Part shown: piece after piece, positions 11,641 through 23,075 of the stretch | Layout of the letters: each line of letters starts with the position of its first letter | How positions within the stretch are numbered: the stretch's first letter is position 1 | Assembly: GCA_011109175.1 (NCBI GenBank) | Contig: RDEW01000058.1 | Span: 6,033 to 70,032, forward strand | Reading direction: 5' to 3' | Origin: Dicyema japonicum | Lineage: Eukaryota; Dicyemida; Rhombozoa; Dicyemidae | Length of the DNA: 64,000 nucleotides | Notes under the pieces: generated by a model | What the model saw: the letters and a program-made list of their open reading frames with translations, nothing else | Databases searched by the model: none | Told to the model about the DNA's origin: nothing | Position numbers and translations under genes: made by a program

Positions 11641-12980
11641 GTATGAACTGAAGACAATATTAATCCTATATTTTCGAATTACTCTGCAATAAACTTTATT
11701 TTACTCGTAAACTAGCAATGCGGCAAGTCTCCAAATAAGCTGTTTACACTTTCTGAAAGGCGACGCTTCAAGAAATCCAATTATAAGCCCCAATTTCATA
11801 TCAGGGTTGAAAGAGTACAAGAAATTCGTGCTCCCAAATCTTCCGGCCAACTAATTAACAAGTTACAGAGAACAGCATCAGAGAAGTTTCTTTCAGGTAC
11901 AAAGACATGAAAAGTTCTTTAATACTGACCAGACCACGTGGAGTCTTAAAAAATTTTTTTGTGTTTCGATAGAAAAACTCTAATCGTTTTTGGCTGAAAA
12001 AAATTGAAATAGAGATTTATATATTTAAAGATATCCTGCCCAAAATTAGGCCACGTGTTGTTCTAATCTGCATTCAACATTCTTCAGATTCCTTAGGGAA
12101 TATATTCGACGAACAATCAACAACTCATAATCGTGACTAACACTCAAGGGATGACAAGTACTCTATATGTGAACAAATATAGACACGTGTAAGTTTGCTC
12201 TAGTATATTCCATTGATTGGATGTCCTGAAAGACTAACTGTAATTTTTTCAAGGTTCCTTTTATTATAGTAGTCACGTGTGTAAAGAATATGTTCGGCTC
12301 TCAACTCAAAGACATTGACCACGATTTCTTGAATTGTTTAAGGTCACAAGTGCAAATTCATTAACGGGAGTCCCAGGATTGGATGAAAGTTTTAATTCTC
12401 TAAATATCCCTCACTATTCCGCAGCTGTCTCACTACCTACAATCAAATAAAATCACTTGACAGTATCGTGGTTCCCCAATACCTTATGCCTCGTCTACCA
12501 ATAGATACTTAACCAATAATCATGGAAGTAACGGAAGTCACCATCCCCCCGTCAAATTAACATTCGAATATTGTGCCTCACACAGCGAACTTATCCATAA
12601 GCCTCAATTTCGGGAACATCGCCTGGTGGACAAATACAAGTCATTAGACCTAAAATATGATGTAAGTTTTTCTACAAAAATATCCCAATCGCTAATCAAA
12701 TCAACAATTTAAAAAAAATCAGGTAACTTAGTGAAGTATTAAATGTATCTATGATCCACGGATCCGATTCCGATCTTTTTTTGTGCCATCTTAGACTGGG
12801 CGCTATTTAAGATGAGTGAATCGCATGATTTTTCTCTAGTTAAAGGAAGAAAGAAAGCAATAGGAGAAAGGAAGAGAAGTCTTTGACCATGATGTAGTAA
12901 AGGGAATTCACTGAGTATGCATAGAGACATGACATTCTACATTGCCTTGGTACTAAAAAGCACATTAACTGAGTCAAAGA
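11641..12980. other. Spacer, nothing recognised
   Basis: Weak ORFs only (for example 12,739-12,930, -). No domain, repeat partner or splice pattern seen. Confidence 0.4.
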
Positions 12981-12984
12981 GAAG

Positions 12985-13310
12985 GAAATAAAAAGTTCTC
13001 ATCTAACTAAGTGATCTGAGACAGACAAGGAAGAGGACGAGTTTGGCGGGGTCGAGAATCCTGAACAGCTCTTGTCATCAGACATGGAATCGGCTCAAAA
13101 TTTCTGTATGATTGTAGATATTTAAATAGTGTATGGAACTGAGGGCAGCTCGGTAGACTAGCCGTTATAATTCGATTAATAATGTTTAATTGGCTGGATT
13201 TTGTTTTCTGGTCAGAATATACGAATAAATTATACATTCTGATTGTTTTAAAATTTATAAATATTTGGAAATCGATATTTAATTTTTTTTTTAAATTTTC
13301 TATTGTCAAT
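12985..13310 (-). pseudogene. RT-B LINE, 3'-terminal fragment
   Basis: On the minus strand the sequence encodes P-S-C-P-Q-F-H-T-L-F-K-Y-L-Q-S, F-E-P-I-P-C-L-M-T-R-A-V and S-R-P-R-Q-T-R-P before an I-T-stop that lies in the hairpin arm GATCACTTAGTTAG. The plus-strand RT-B piece at 27,420-27,600 gives the matching series F-E-P-M-P-C-P-M-R-R-A-V and F-R-P-R-R-T-R-P. The 3' arm of the hairpin is mutated. It is a 5'-truncated LINE insertion with no RT core left. Confidence 0.6.
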
Positions 13311-13689
13311 TTTTGGTCTTTTTGCCCGCTAGGACAAAGGCCCCTCTTATAGCTTACAACTTCCCAGCAACACCAGATCTGTTTGTTAGCATTGATGATT
13401 TAAAATAATGACTTTCAATGTTAAGTAATTTCCTGAAAGACATATTTTTTAATATTCGACAATTCAACCTAAGATTTCATTACATTTTCATTAAAACATG
13501 GAAAATAGAAATCAAAGCATTGCTTATATGTGGGAAGTAGTACATGTGTTTTAAATATAAAAAGAGTTAAAAATCAGGAACACAATAACTGTAAATATAT
13601 TTGAGACAGTCTTGTTGAGCCTACTTGAAATAAATGAGATACAAAAATAAGATTTAAAAAAAACAATATAGATATAAGCAGGAAATTAT

Positions 13690-13860
13690 CTTCTTTTATC
13701 TAAAAAATTGAAACGTCTGTTAAACAAATCGTCAATGAAACCATGTAGCTCTTCAATTGATCTCCGTTGATATCGTGAAAAATAACGTTGTATCAATTTT
13801 GTAAGCGCAGATCAAAATAATATTTGCTAAAAATACACTCAAATGAGTCTTAGTGTGAGT
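13690..13860 (-). repeat. Small fragment of the copy A/B locus
   Basis: AATTGATCTCCGTTG followed by a GTC/GTG-AAAATAAC block matches 5,670-5,700 (copy A) and the reverse complement of the block near 19,750 (copy B). Only a short stretch is alignable by eye. Confidence 0.35.
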
Positions 13861-13934
13861 GAATGATTCCAATTAGAAAAATAAATTCCAAAGACAAAGG
13901 GTAACCAAACTAACTAACTCCTTGATTCACTTGA

Positions 13935-14100
13935 ACTTGTCTTCAGGTAACGACGTTGTCCCCGGGGAAGTTTTGTTGAATCTTCTTGATGCCGGCCAGG
14001 CATTGGGACCCTCCTCAGTAAGGTGGATCCATTAACGCCATCGGAAGGAGAAAAATAATTTTGACAAACGATCCACGTTGCACCACATTGTATTATTTAT
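13935..14100 (-). repeat. SINE-A copy 2
   Basis: Close match to 22,870-23,070 over GATGCCGGCCAGGCATTGGG, AAGGTGGATCCA and CGCCATCGGAAGGA, ending near the CACCACAT head. The 3' part runs into GTTAGTTAGTTTGGTTACC, a relative of the recurrent hairpin arm. Confidence 0.65.
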
Positions 14101-14109
14101 TTAATAACC

Positions 14110-14280
14110 CAGAAAAAGGAACATCAAGAAAGAAGGAGTAAACCAACTCATTAAGTGATCCCGGTACGCCTCAACAGAATCGAGAGGTGTTTCCTATGTT
14201 CCTCCAGAGTACCTACGGCTTTCCTGAATAGACAACGATCATCTTTCATTAGAGTTTGAAGAGGGAGCCACGCGAAATTA
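14110..14280 (-). repeat. LINE-like 3' end with degenerate hairpin
   Basis: On the minus strand a reading frame ends R-T-G-I-T-stop, with the stop inside GGGATCACTTAATGAG. A GGGTTATTAAATAAATAATA tail follows. The C-terminal G-I-T-stop and TAA-rich tail are as in other RT-B-like ends of the window. Confidence 0.45.
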
Positions 14281-14545
14281 AAAGTGTTCAATAAATGGTA
14301 TTCAAATAAGCATATAGTTAAAGTATATTATATTTTTTACGATTTTAAATTTTTTATATTATTTAAGTATAAATTAATTTTTATTAATAATAATATTTCA
14401 GTATGGTCAACCAACATATAGTAATAGTCTAAATCGCGGTTAGACTGCATTTTTTGTTAACCGCAGTTGCTACTTTATTTTCGTGCAATTTTTTTTCATT
14501 GTTGAAACTATCAGGACTATCAAAATTTTATCGAATAATTTTTCG

Positions 14546-14558
14546 ATTTATCTCTCAT
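14546..14558. repeat. Target-site duplication, left
   Basis: ATTTATCTCTCAT, identical to 17,578-17,590. Confidence 0.85.
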
Positions 14559-17500
14559 TATTATTATTATTTTATTTAAAGCACTCCCGAGAAGTCATAA
14601 AATTAATCAAGCCTCCCTTGTGCCGTATTTCTAGCCATCCTCTCTATCAGCCTTTTCCAGGACCCTCTACTTCGTGCCAGTTCCCTTAAGGTATCTAGGT
14701 CGTCTGCGGAAGTGAGCTTCAGTCCCACAGCCGACAGGTCTCCATTCAAAATAGTTGGGAGTGTGACTCTTGGTCTTCCACGGAAACCGGCTCCCGTATG
14801 CATTAGGTAGTTTTCCATGGCGATATTCGCGGGTACTTGAGCATTTAGACGTAAGATATGTCCAAAGAGACTCCATCTTGATCTGAAGATCTCCTCGGAT
14901 AGTATACCAGATTTGCACTTCGAGTAGAGGTCATTGTTTGAGATCTTCTTAGGCCACTTGATCTTGATTACTGATTTCAATTGTGTCCTGTGGAAAGCGT
15001 CAAGACGGTCCATCTCTTGTTTAGAGATTCCCCAAGTGCCTGAATTGTAGGTCAGGACGGGGATGACAAAAGCCTTATATATTCTGAGTTTGGTGTTTAA
15101 TCCCATCCTCTTCTTATGACCCCACATATTCGATACTTTCTTTAGTGCACACATTGCGAGGATTTTCCTCCGAGAAACATCTTCTGAGTCCCCGAGAAGC
15201 GAACCCACCTTCTTTTGCTTTCTCCAAGACTCGTCCGATCTTCGATCATTGCGTGTAAGTGTTGTGAACTCTGTTTTATCGGTGTTAACGGTTAAGAACC
15301 ATTTCGAGAATACGTGTGGAAGAACGTTAAGCATGTGTTGAAGTACTTGAATATCCTCAGAAACAAAGTCCAGGTCGTCCGCGTAGATTATCTCGTTATA
15401 ATTGTTGCCAACCAGGGGTCTGAACTCTCTTAGTGCGGCCTCAAGGTAGACAATAAAGAGGACCGGGGATAGTGAGTCCCCCTGTGGAACTCCACGTGAG
15501 GTCGAAAAAAAGTTAGAGGTAGAGTCACCAATTTTGACGGCAAGTTGAGTGTTCCGCATGAGTAAGTGTATTATTTTGACATCGTCAGGCAGTAGAAAAC
15601 TCTCCAACACTTCCATAAGTTTTCCACGGTCCACCGAGTCGAACGCACGGGACATGTCGATACCAAGTATCTCAATAGATTTTTTGTATTTTTGGCACAG
15701 GGCACAATACCACCTGTGCCCCCATACCACGTCAGCCGTGGACCTGCCCGTCCGGAATCCACTTTGGCCGTCCGAAAGAAATATGTTCACCCTCTCCTTT
15801 ATTCGGTTTAAAGCAATGAGGGATAATGTTTTTCGTATGGAGGTTAGGAGTATAATAGGTCTGAAGTTGTGAGGGGGCCTTTACTTTTTCCCGGTTTTTG
15901 TAGTGGAATTAGCCACCCTTTTCCCAGTTCCAGTTCATCTGCACCCTCGAGAGACCGGTTGAAAATGTTAGTAATCATTTCAATTAGCTCCTCCGGGCCG
16001 TATTGTAAAAGTTCTGCAGTAATGAAGTCTGGTCCGGCAGATCTTCCGGTATTTAATTTTTTAATAGCTTGTTGAGTTTCGGATATGGTAATAGGGCTAG
16101 TTAGAGTGTACTTGTAAGACTTCCGAGATTTCATTGCTTGGTCAGCCGCGTCCTGTTTGTTGAACATAAGGTCAAAATGGGATGCCAGAACGTTTGCTTT
16201 GTTAATGGTCCCGATAACGTCGTGACCAAGGTTGTCATGGACAGTTAACGAAATTGGACAGTTTTCTCTGCTAAGAAGCCGGATTGCTTTGAACATTCTT
16301 GGTCCGTTCTTGTACTTTAATATGTCTGAGATTTTCTCCTCAGCTTCATTTTTGGCAAGGAATCTTTGTATTTGTTTGATCTTCGTTAAGACTCTCCCTC
16401 TCTGGGTGCGCAGTACTTTGATATCTTCCGGAGCGTTTGTGTTTTCCATCCGGAGTCTGAGCTCTTTCTGTGTTACAGAGAGTTGTCCGATATCCGGATT
16501 ACATTGTTTGTGACGAGATTTGGTGATGTGACCAAGCACACTAAAGGCTGTGTTTTGGATAGCAACCACTATTTCATCCCATAAGCTGTTTGTCGGCTGA
16601 TTTTGGTTAATACTGTTGATGCTATCTCTCAGAACTGCACTATAACGACATTTGGTGGATTCTTCGTAGCGTAACCTCTCAGTGTCGAAACGTACTGAGG
16701 TAAGGCCTTTGTGTTTCCCGTGTATTCCATGGATTCTTTTAAGTACTAGCCGGGCGACCACAAGTTTATGATCGCTACTTGTTTCAAGTCCACCGTAAGA
16801 TCTCGAGTCCTGTAGGAGGGCCTTCTGATGTTGCTTGCAGATAATATAGTCGATCTGATTGTATATATTGACTGTGTTTCCAGATTTGCCTTTTCTGGTA
16901 CCAACCCACGTGGTCCTGTGTCTTGCCGGGTGCTTGAAACAAGTGTTGCATATGAGTAGGTTGAATGCCGTGCAAAATTGTATTAATGCCTCTCCGGGGA
17001 TGTTACGGCGGTTTCTACCGTGGGATCCAATACACGTTTCACCAGGTCTTGCTTTTCCGGCCCTGGCGTTCCAGTCCCCGGCGATAAAAAGAAAGTAAGA
17101 GGATGAAAGTGAGTTGTACACACTTGTGAGAGTAGAGTAAAACGTATCCAGTTCTTCGATATTCGTTGATACACGTGCTCCGGTTGGGGCATATACATTT
17201 ATGATGGAGATCACTGAGTTGAGTTTGTTTCCGCATTTGATTTGTAACACCGCGACACGGTCAGATACTGCCCATACTCTTGAGACACAGTGAAACAAGT
17301 GCCGATGAACAGCAAATCCGAGCCCATAGTGCCTGCAGTCTGGTGTGAGGGTCAAAAGGTAAAAATTCTGAAACAGTTCTGCAGATTGTTCGGTTATTTT
17401 CGTCTCTTGCAAACAACAGACAGAGATGTTGTATTTACTCAGATCACGCGCCAATTGTTGTTTCTTGTAGCACTGATTGAGGCCTCGGCAGTTGAGGGAT

Positions 17501-17577
17501 CCAAGAGTGAGGGGAGAAACTGGTAAGCAATACGAAGAAGACATAGTGCAAGTAGAGGGACGTCACCACCTCAAACC
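14559..17577 (-). mobile_element. RT-A: nearly intact single-ORF LINE (RTE-like)
   Basis: A 3.0 kb non-LTR retrotransposon bounded by 13-bp identical target-site duplications. The 5' end (17,577) lies 33 bp before the ORF start. The 3' end after the stop has a short hairpin-capable segment (GCAC..GTGC) and finishes in TTTAAATAAAATAATAATAATAATG, a trinucleotide-repeat tail rather than poly(A). The short 5' leader, one ORF with APE endonuclease plus RT, and repeat tail are the RTE-clade plan; the clade call is an inference, not a phylogeny. At least five truncated relatives lie in the window (25.4, 47.95, 50.66, 51.34 and 54.4 kb). Confidence 0.85.
14603..17544 (-). CDS. RT-A endonuclease-reverse transcriptase (one frameshift)
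   Basis: A polyprotein of about 980 residues that would nick target DNA and reverse transcribe the element RNA. The N-terminal half is an APE-type endonuclease: S-L-N-C-R-G-L (about residue 16), C-L-Q-E-T-K-I (catalytic E about 47), A-G-D-W-N-A-R, Q-I-D-Y-I-I and S-S-D-H-K. The RT half has P-L-Q-K-P-G-K, Q-S-G-F-R-T-G-R-S-T, D-M-S-R-A-F-D-S-V-D, G-V-P-Q-G-D-S-L-S-P, I-Y-A-D-D-L-D-F-V and T-V-N-T-D-K-T-E-F, so all catalytic aspartates are present. The C-terminal part keeps W-G-I-S-K-Q-E and S-R-W-S-L-F-G-H-I-L-R. The frame is broken once, at the G5 run 15,873-15,877: one extra base restores a continuous ORF (K-G-P-P-H-N-F-R-P-I). This may be a sequence error. The start is the first ATG after the target-site duplication. 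Confidence 0.85.
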
Positions 17578-17590
17578 ATTTATCTCTCAT
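17578..17590. repeat. Target-site duplication, right
   Basis: ATTTATCTCTCAT, identical to 14,546-14,558; flanks RT-A. Confidence 0.85.
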
Positions 17591-17800
17591 ATAATTTTTT
17601 TAAATTGCTTTTAATAGTAAAGATGGTATTATTGCCGAAAATACACCAAAATTCTACTACATTTACGTACATAAAATTATTTCTCATATTTTTTATTTTG
17701 GAACACTTCTACTATTTATCTCAATCTATTCTATGTGGGGGAAATGCTATATTTTTATCTCCTTCCAATATTATTGCCCAAAAGCTAGTTGCATATGTTT

Positions 17801-19060
17801 TGAACATTTTTCGAATTTAAAGTGTGACTCGAAAACTTGTTAACTTATGTATGATTTGAAGGATGTCTTTCACCGAAGCTTAAATTCAAGGTTTTTTCTC
17901 AATCAATAAGGCGAGTGCTTATTTTTGATTATCCCATGTGATATGAAGTCCTCAAAAAAATCTCCACGTGTCTAGAATGATTAAGCATGTTATGAAACAT
18001 CACATACTAACTAAAGTGAAATTCTTTGGTTGAGCAGATGGTCTATTTTCTCCATTTCAGTCATGCTGTTCACGTCTTATAAATTATTGTAATGCCTCCT
18101 TGTTTATTTAAAAAAACTTTTTGATTTTTTAATTCTTTCCGTTCGAGGAAGGGAAGCCATTAGTATGGGATTCCATGTGCATTGCCCCCCGTAGTTGTCG
18201 GAAACTCGTCAAAAACTTGTTAGACACGTTGTATGCTCCGGAAAAGGTTATAATACAAAGTGCTGTTGGACCGGTTCACATTCCAGCCCATAGTAGTTGA
18301 GAAAACTAAATGAATAATCGGGAAATCGATTCGTTTCTTCTAGAAGCTGGAACATATGGCTACACTCAAAATCCACGAACACACGTGAGATTCAGTGGTT
18401 TCTACTGTTGATTTGTTGCAATCGTAATATATCATTTTTTAAATAATTTAAATAATAAAATTAATTTGTCTAATTTTATAGTTAATATAAGTAATGATCT
18501 TTTTCAAGTATAATTGATATAACGCTGTATCTTAAGATAGTAGTAAAGATCAACTAAAGCAGCCCCAAATACATTTCTATAAATTTTAAATATCGGTTCT
18601 GCTTTAGTGACAATACAATTATGGACGTTTAGCTACTCTTATGTAAAAATGTGACAGCTCTGTCTGATTGTAGGGCAGGTTGGTGATTTTTCTTATTTAT
18701 CATGAAGAGGCACGTACTATCTTAGGAGAATGTTTGATGTGCTACTGTTAAGGAATTAACACAAGGATAAACATTGGATATTAGCACAGAATAATCTACT
18801 TCATGTATTATGTGAGTCCGTTGACAGAATATGTGAAGTTCAAACTCTAAGAATAATTCCTATTAGTTTTAAATTATCGATGAGCCACAATCCATAAGGA
18901 GGAATATATGATTATTTATCAGACTAAAGAAATAACGAAGGTAGTAAAATGAACGGTCGGTTACTCTTCTAGCATAAGAAGTGTTAACCTTAAATAGAAA
19001 TTTTGTGATTTTTTCTATTCTAATATTATTGTCAACTCCAGTTTCGCCGAGAAAGAAGTT
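17801..19060. other. Spacer with a possible RT-C remnant near 18,270
   Basis: Mostly AT-rich without recognisable genes. At 18,250-18,300 (+) the frame Y-K-V-L-L-D-R-F-T-F-Q-P-I-V-V-E resembles the RT-C block K-Y-..-L-..-R-Y-x-F-x-P-x-A-x-E, but it stands alone and the G-P block does not follow. Confidence 0.3.
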
Positions 19061-19074
19061 AACAGTTGACAACG

Positions 19075-19210
19075 AATTAAGTTTATCCAGTTACCAATTT
19101 CACAGTAAGAGAGTCCTTCCAAAGTCACACGAGTTCATCCAGGACCAGCATAAAAAGTAGAAGATGCCCATTCCTTGAAAACCCTTTCAGTAGAGTATCG
19201 AATATTCAAG
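19075..19210 (-). repeat. SINE-B copy 3
   Basis: Reverse complement matches 6,231-6,375 over GGAATGGGCATCTT, GACTTTGGAAGGACTCT and AACTGGATAAACTT. It marks the edge of copy B as its partner marks copy A. Confidence 0.55.
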
Positions 19211-21270
19211 ATGAGTCAATTCCTATTTTTTCATAGAAAGTATAGAATTTTGGGTACAAAAAATTATGACTATTATACGTGAAATTTTATAATTTAATTA
19301 TAAACACAAATTCCTGAAATGATTATTAAACATAAAAATAAACGAACGAGACACTCATGGACTTCCGGTATTTAATAATCTTAACGGCAGAATCGAGTTT
19401 CACAAATCAAAATTAGAAGAAATTAATAACAGCATAATGGTTAATCTTCGCGAACTCTCAGCTGAAGAACCACCTTCGACTGATTCTGCAATGGAAAATA
19501 CTCTAGCTAAATCTGTTTCATCATTAATACAGGCTTTAGCTGAACGGTCATCGCAAATCCCTGTTATTCAGGATGTACTTTAGGTATTTTGGTATTTTAA
19601 CTATAGGAACATGAATATTTTACTAAAATACTTTATAAATTGAGAAATCTAAGACGATGCCTCAATATTTTCTTTAATTAATAATATTTTTATTTTTTCG
19701 AGGTTTAAGTTAATAAACTAAGTTTCATTTTTCATTATTACCACAGCAACGGAAATCAATTAGAAAAGTCACTGTGTTTCACAACACGTGGCTTTAAATT
19801 TATAAAGAAGTCTAGTCTCTTAAAAAAAGTCATTTACTCTGTTTTACCTCCACTTTTTACTACAACAGTTGTGGGGAATGTGGACCGATAAAGGATCTTT
19901 TCTTAGTTCTTCTATCTATACTTCCCGTATTTTTCGTTTTAAAAAGGTTTTGCATGAATAAAGTCAGTCTTTGTGGCTTTGTAGAATTATAATCACAGAT
20001 AAACCGGGATCACTGGTGTAAAAATGAAAAAGAATGTCCTCACATAACTAAGTGATCACAGACCTCATTTAAAAGTCTAATAATTGTTGTCATCTTTATT
20101 TAAATTATATTTAAATATACTTTGTCAACAGATTCAATTCTTATAAAGATTTTACAAAGTCATATCTGAGTTAACTGCCTACATTTGTAGCGAACAGACC
20201 CGATTTCTCATTCTTATTAAACAACTACAAAATAGCTTTTTTGGTAGTGGCTATGAACGAGATATTTATGTTATTTAAAAATAAATTTATATAAATAATA
20301 ATATATTTCAGTATGGCCAACCACTATATAATAAAATTTTAAACTCGGAGTATAACCACATTATTATTCCAGTTATTTTTAGTTTATTAGTATAATTTCT
20401 TCATTATTGAAAATTTGTGTAATATTCTCTTCAATATTGAATACAATCAGATTGATCACAATTTTATTGAATAAATTTTTGATTCATCTCTCACGTGTTT
20501 TTACATTGCTTTAATTTTGAAGACGGTATTACTGAAAATACATTAAATATTTATACATTCCACATAATTTGGTTCATCGTTTAAATCGTACATAATATTT
20601 TTATTACAAATTTTATCGAACCAACGAAAGTTTTTATTGGAAATAAGACAGTTAGGAAACTTGTTTTATCACTTTTCCTTTATACTGATTTCAGATTTCT
20701 CATCAATTTCCTAGTTAAGACGTTAACCAATGATTTATGTTGTTTCTGGTGTAGATGGAGGTCATTGGATTTTTTTCTTTATCGGATATGGAGTTCACAA
20801 AATTTTGATAGAGTCTGATATCATTTTGATGCTAATATGGATGTTAGTTCAATAATAGGATATTTGGTGGATCTGTACAGTATTGATGAAAGATTCCGTG
20901 GAAATTAAACAAAAGCATTTAACTGAGGCTCTTGATCCTTTGATAACTCTAGAAGGCTTTGCTTGGAAACAAATCAATGACATTTAATTCGTCTATCCCT
21001 AGACGCACAATTCAAACAACAGATTTGGCGGTGTTTGATATATTACTTTATTACTCTCTGAGTAACTCTTGATTCTCCAGATGAGAAGTTTAGTAAAATT
21101 TTTCCTGGACTGATTTATCTGATTTTCCAATGGTGTCAGATTTGCTTTATAAACGTTCAAAATGAGATATAATTTGACTCTATAATAAAACTATTACTAC
21201 AGCCATCATCTCACTATGTCATTTACTATTCTGTTAATTTTGATAAAGTGGAATTTGTTCTACTCTTTGC
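19205..21270 (+). pseudogene. Copy B of the duplicated locus
   Basis: Plus-strand counterpart of copy A. The first block (19,340-19,600) repeats the 5,790-6,095 frame, but its start codon is ATA and it stops early. A minus-strand hairpin-bearing insert (GGGATCACTGG..AACTAAGTGATC, 20,000-20,065) lies inside. The hydrophobic middle frame (20,430-20,730) is broken by several one-base shifts. Downstream of where copy A ends, the sequence continues into possible coding exons at about 20,880-21,160. Whether the locus is a tandemly decayed gene or a transposable element cannot be settled from the window. Confidence 0.45.
20880..21160 (+). CDS. Possible GST-C-like exons at the end of copy B
   Basis: After one T is dropped near 20,987 the frame reads T-L-E-G-F-A-W-K-Q-I-N-D, I-P-R-R-T-I-Q-T-T-D-L-A-V-F-D-I-L-L-Y-Y-S-L. 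A 19-nt GT..AG segment (21,062-21,080) can then be removed to give N-E-K-F-S-K-I-F-P-G-L-I. The pattern T-x-x-D-L-A-x-F-..-L-L-Y-Y followed by F-P-x-L resembles the N-capping box and following helices of GST C-terminal domains, as found in tRNA-synthetase-associated factors. Similarity is short, the intron is unusually short, and a frame fix is required, so this is a weak call. Copy A keeps only a distant version (V-K-T-Y-T-L-F-V-I-W-I-Y-L-I). Confidence 0.25.
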
Positions 21271-21559
21271 AGCATTAAATCTCAATTTCTACATAACATC
21301 ATTAATTCTCAGCTAATTTCAATAAGATGTCTATTTATCGTAATAAATTGAAATCGTCCTATGAATAAGCTATTTTCATTGAGTGGAATCTATTATTGTG
21401 TTTGCCATCGTTTTTGAAATTTATTAAATTTTATTATAATTTTTGTTTATATCTCCAAAATGTAGTACTCAGGCTGTATTCGTTAGAATCAGCGTTATTC
21501 CTATTTTATTCATTTTGTTACACTTGAATTTCCATATTCTGTTATTTCAAGAATACCAC

Positions 21560-22740
21560 AAGTTCATGGACTAGCGAGCCTTTTAATAGAGGAAATCAAA
21601 TAGAAGACTTATCCAACATAATCACCCCAGGTGTTGTTTGGACTCGTGAGTGTATATTAAGGATTTTTTGAAAGTCGTATTCAAATGAACGAATTATTAG
21701 TCGCCAGTTTAAATCGAGTAATCTCAGTTTCTTCAATACCACTTAATGTTCCTCGGTGATCTCCAACTTGATGCATTTTTGCCTTCTACGTTGCATCATT
21801 GTTGTCTATCTCTAAGATAGGTCTTTTCCATTAGTGAATCAATCCACGTGGACCCTCCCATAGGTACTTCCCTTTCTATTGGTGTTTGATGTAAAAAGTA
21901 TCTCCAATCATTATTGATTTCTACTTCATGGCCTTGATGAATATAGATGATTGAAATTTTTCGTATTTATGTTGCGGAATAATAAATAGAAAAATAGATT
22001 CCAAAATTAATTCGCGAATATTGGATTGTCCCATTATCGCGTTATCTTAACATTACTCACATTTTATAAGTCCGATTCTCTAAAAAGGTTTTCCACGTGA
22101 GATCTATGGATAATTATTGAAGAGTTAGATAACCCACTCATGTAAGTCTCTCTGATCTGTGTTTGTCTTTGTTCGTGAAATTCTACTACTCCAAGAGTTA
22201 TGTAATATGTTATATTGCAAGATTTGGAGAATTCGATCATAAGTGCCCCATTGTATACTATTTTTGATAACAAAATGGGAGGGACAGATGAGACGAGAAA
22301 TGGCTGATTGAGCTCATTTCCATACAAATCATATGAGCGAATGCACTCCTAGGATGAGACCAACACTAATTTATAGCACTTTGGAAAACTAAAAAATCCT
22401 TTGTTATCAATAAAAATGCGTTTATCCCTTATTACTCACACATGGATTACTTTTTCATCAATAGATGTTTAGTTAGTAAGCTAGTTAATTGCACTCCCAA
22501 GTTGCACATGAGCACATGAATACTTAGGGTTCTGGTGTGCCGTTCTCACTGTCAGTTATACCAGTTTTCTACATGCAACTTCCTCCTTGCACGTCTCCTC
22601 AGTTCATCGAGGTGGCCCGAGGCCACGCTAGTTTTGTATCGTTTTAAATCCATGCATAAGGTCTCCTGCTTAATGTTCGAAACCAGTCCTCTGACATTGA
22701 AATTTGCGATTGTATCGTGGTAGAATAAACAGACTGTTAG
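21560..22740 (-). pseudogene. Possible APE-endonuclease LINE fragment
   Basis: On the minus strand near 22,700 the frame T-I-A-N-F-N-V-R-G-L-V-S-N-I-K-Q-E-T resembles the start of an APE endonuclease (compare S-L-N-C-R-G-L in RT-A). The following 22,064-22,327 (-) frame is open for 87 codons without recognisable motifs. The rest is frame-shifted. Family assignment is not possible. Confidence 0.3.
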
Positions 22741-22864
22741 TACGATAAAGACATAGGCATTATTAGAAAGGTGTCAACCACTCAACCAACCAGTTTAAAA
22801 GGATGATTCAATTTTTGAATTATTATTTTATTTTTTAATTATTAATAAAATTTGGTTTATAATA

Positions 22865-23075
22865 TTTTTTTTATTTTAGCTACGAACTTGTCACCAGGTA
22901 GCGACGTTGTCCCGGGGAAGAATTGTTGGATCCTCTTGATGCCGGCCAGGCATTGGGCGCCTCTTCAGTAAGGTGGATCCAGTGACGCCATCGGAAGGAA
23001 GGAAAATAATTTTGAAAAACTATCCACGTAGCACCACATGGCGCCACGCGAATCTGTTGCGTCGAATTCATTGTG
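22865..23075 (-). repeat. SINE-A copy 3
   Basis: Best preserved copy. On the minus strand it starts CGCGTGGCGCCATGTGGTGC, passes GGATCCACCTTACTGAAGAG and ends CTACCTGGTGACAAGTTCG before an A-rich tail TAAAATAAAAAAAATATT. A tail of this kind suits retroposition. An incidental minus-strand ORF spans it and is not considered coding. Confidence 0.65.

Larger units (their letters stand above)
14320..17800 (+). repeat. Third copy (C) of the duplicated locus, split by RT-A
   Basis: The left part 14,330-14,558 (for example AATATTTCAGTATGGTCAACC) matches copy B at 20,290-20,500. The right part 17,591-17,680 (TTGCTTTTAATAGTAAAGATGG..GAAAATACA) matches copy B at 20,505-20,545. The match is continuous in copy B, which therefore shows the empty site of the RT-A insertion. 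Confidence 0.65.
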
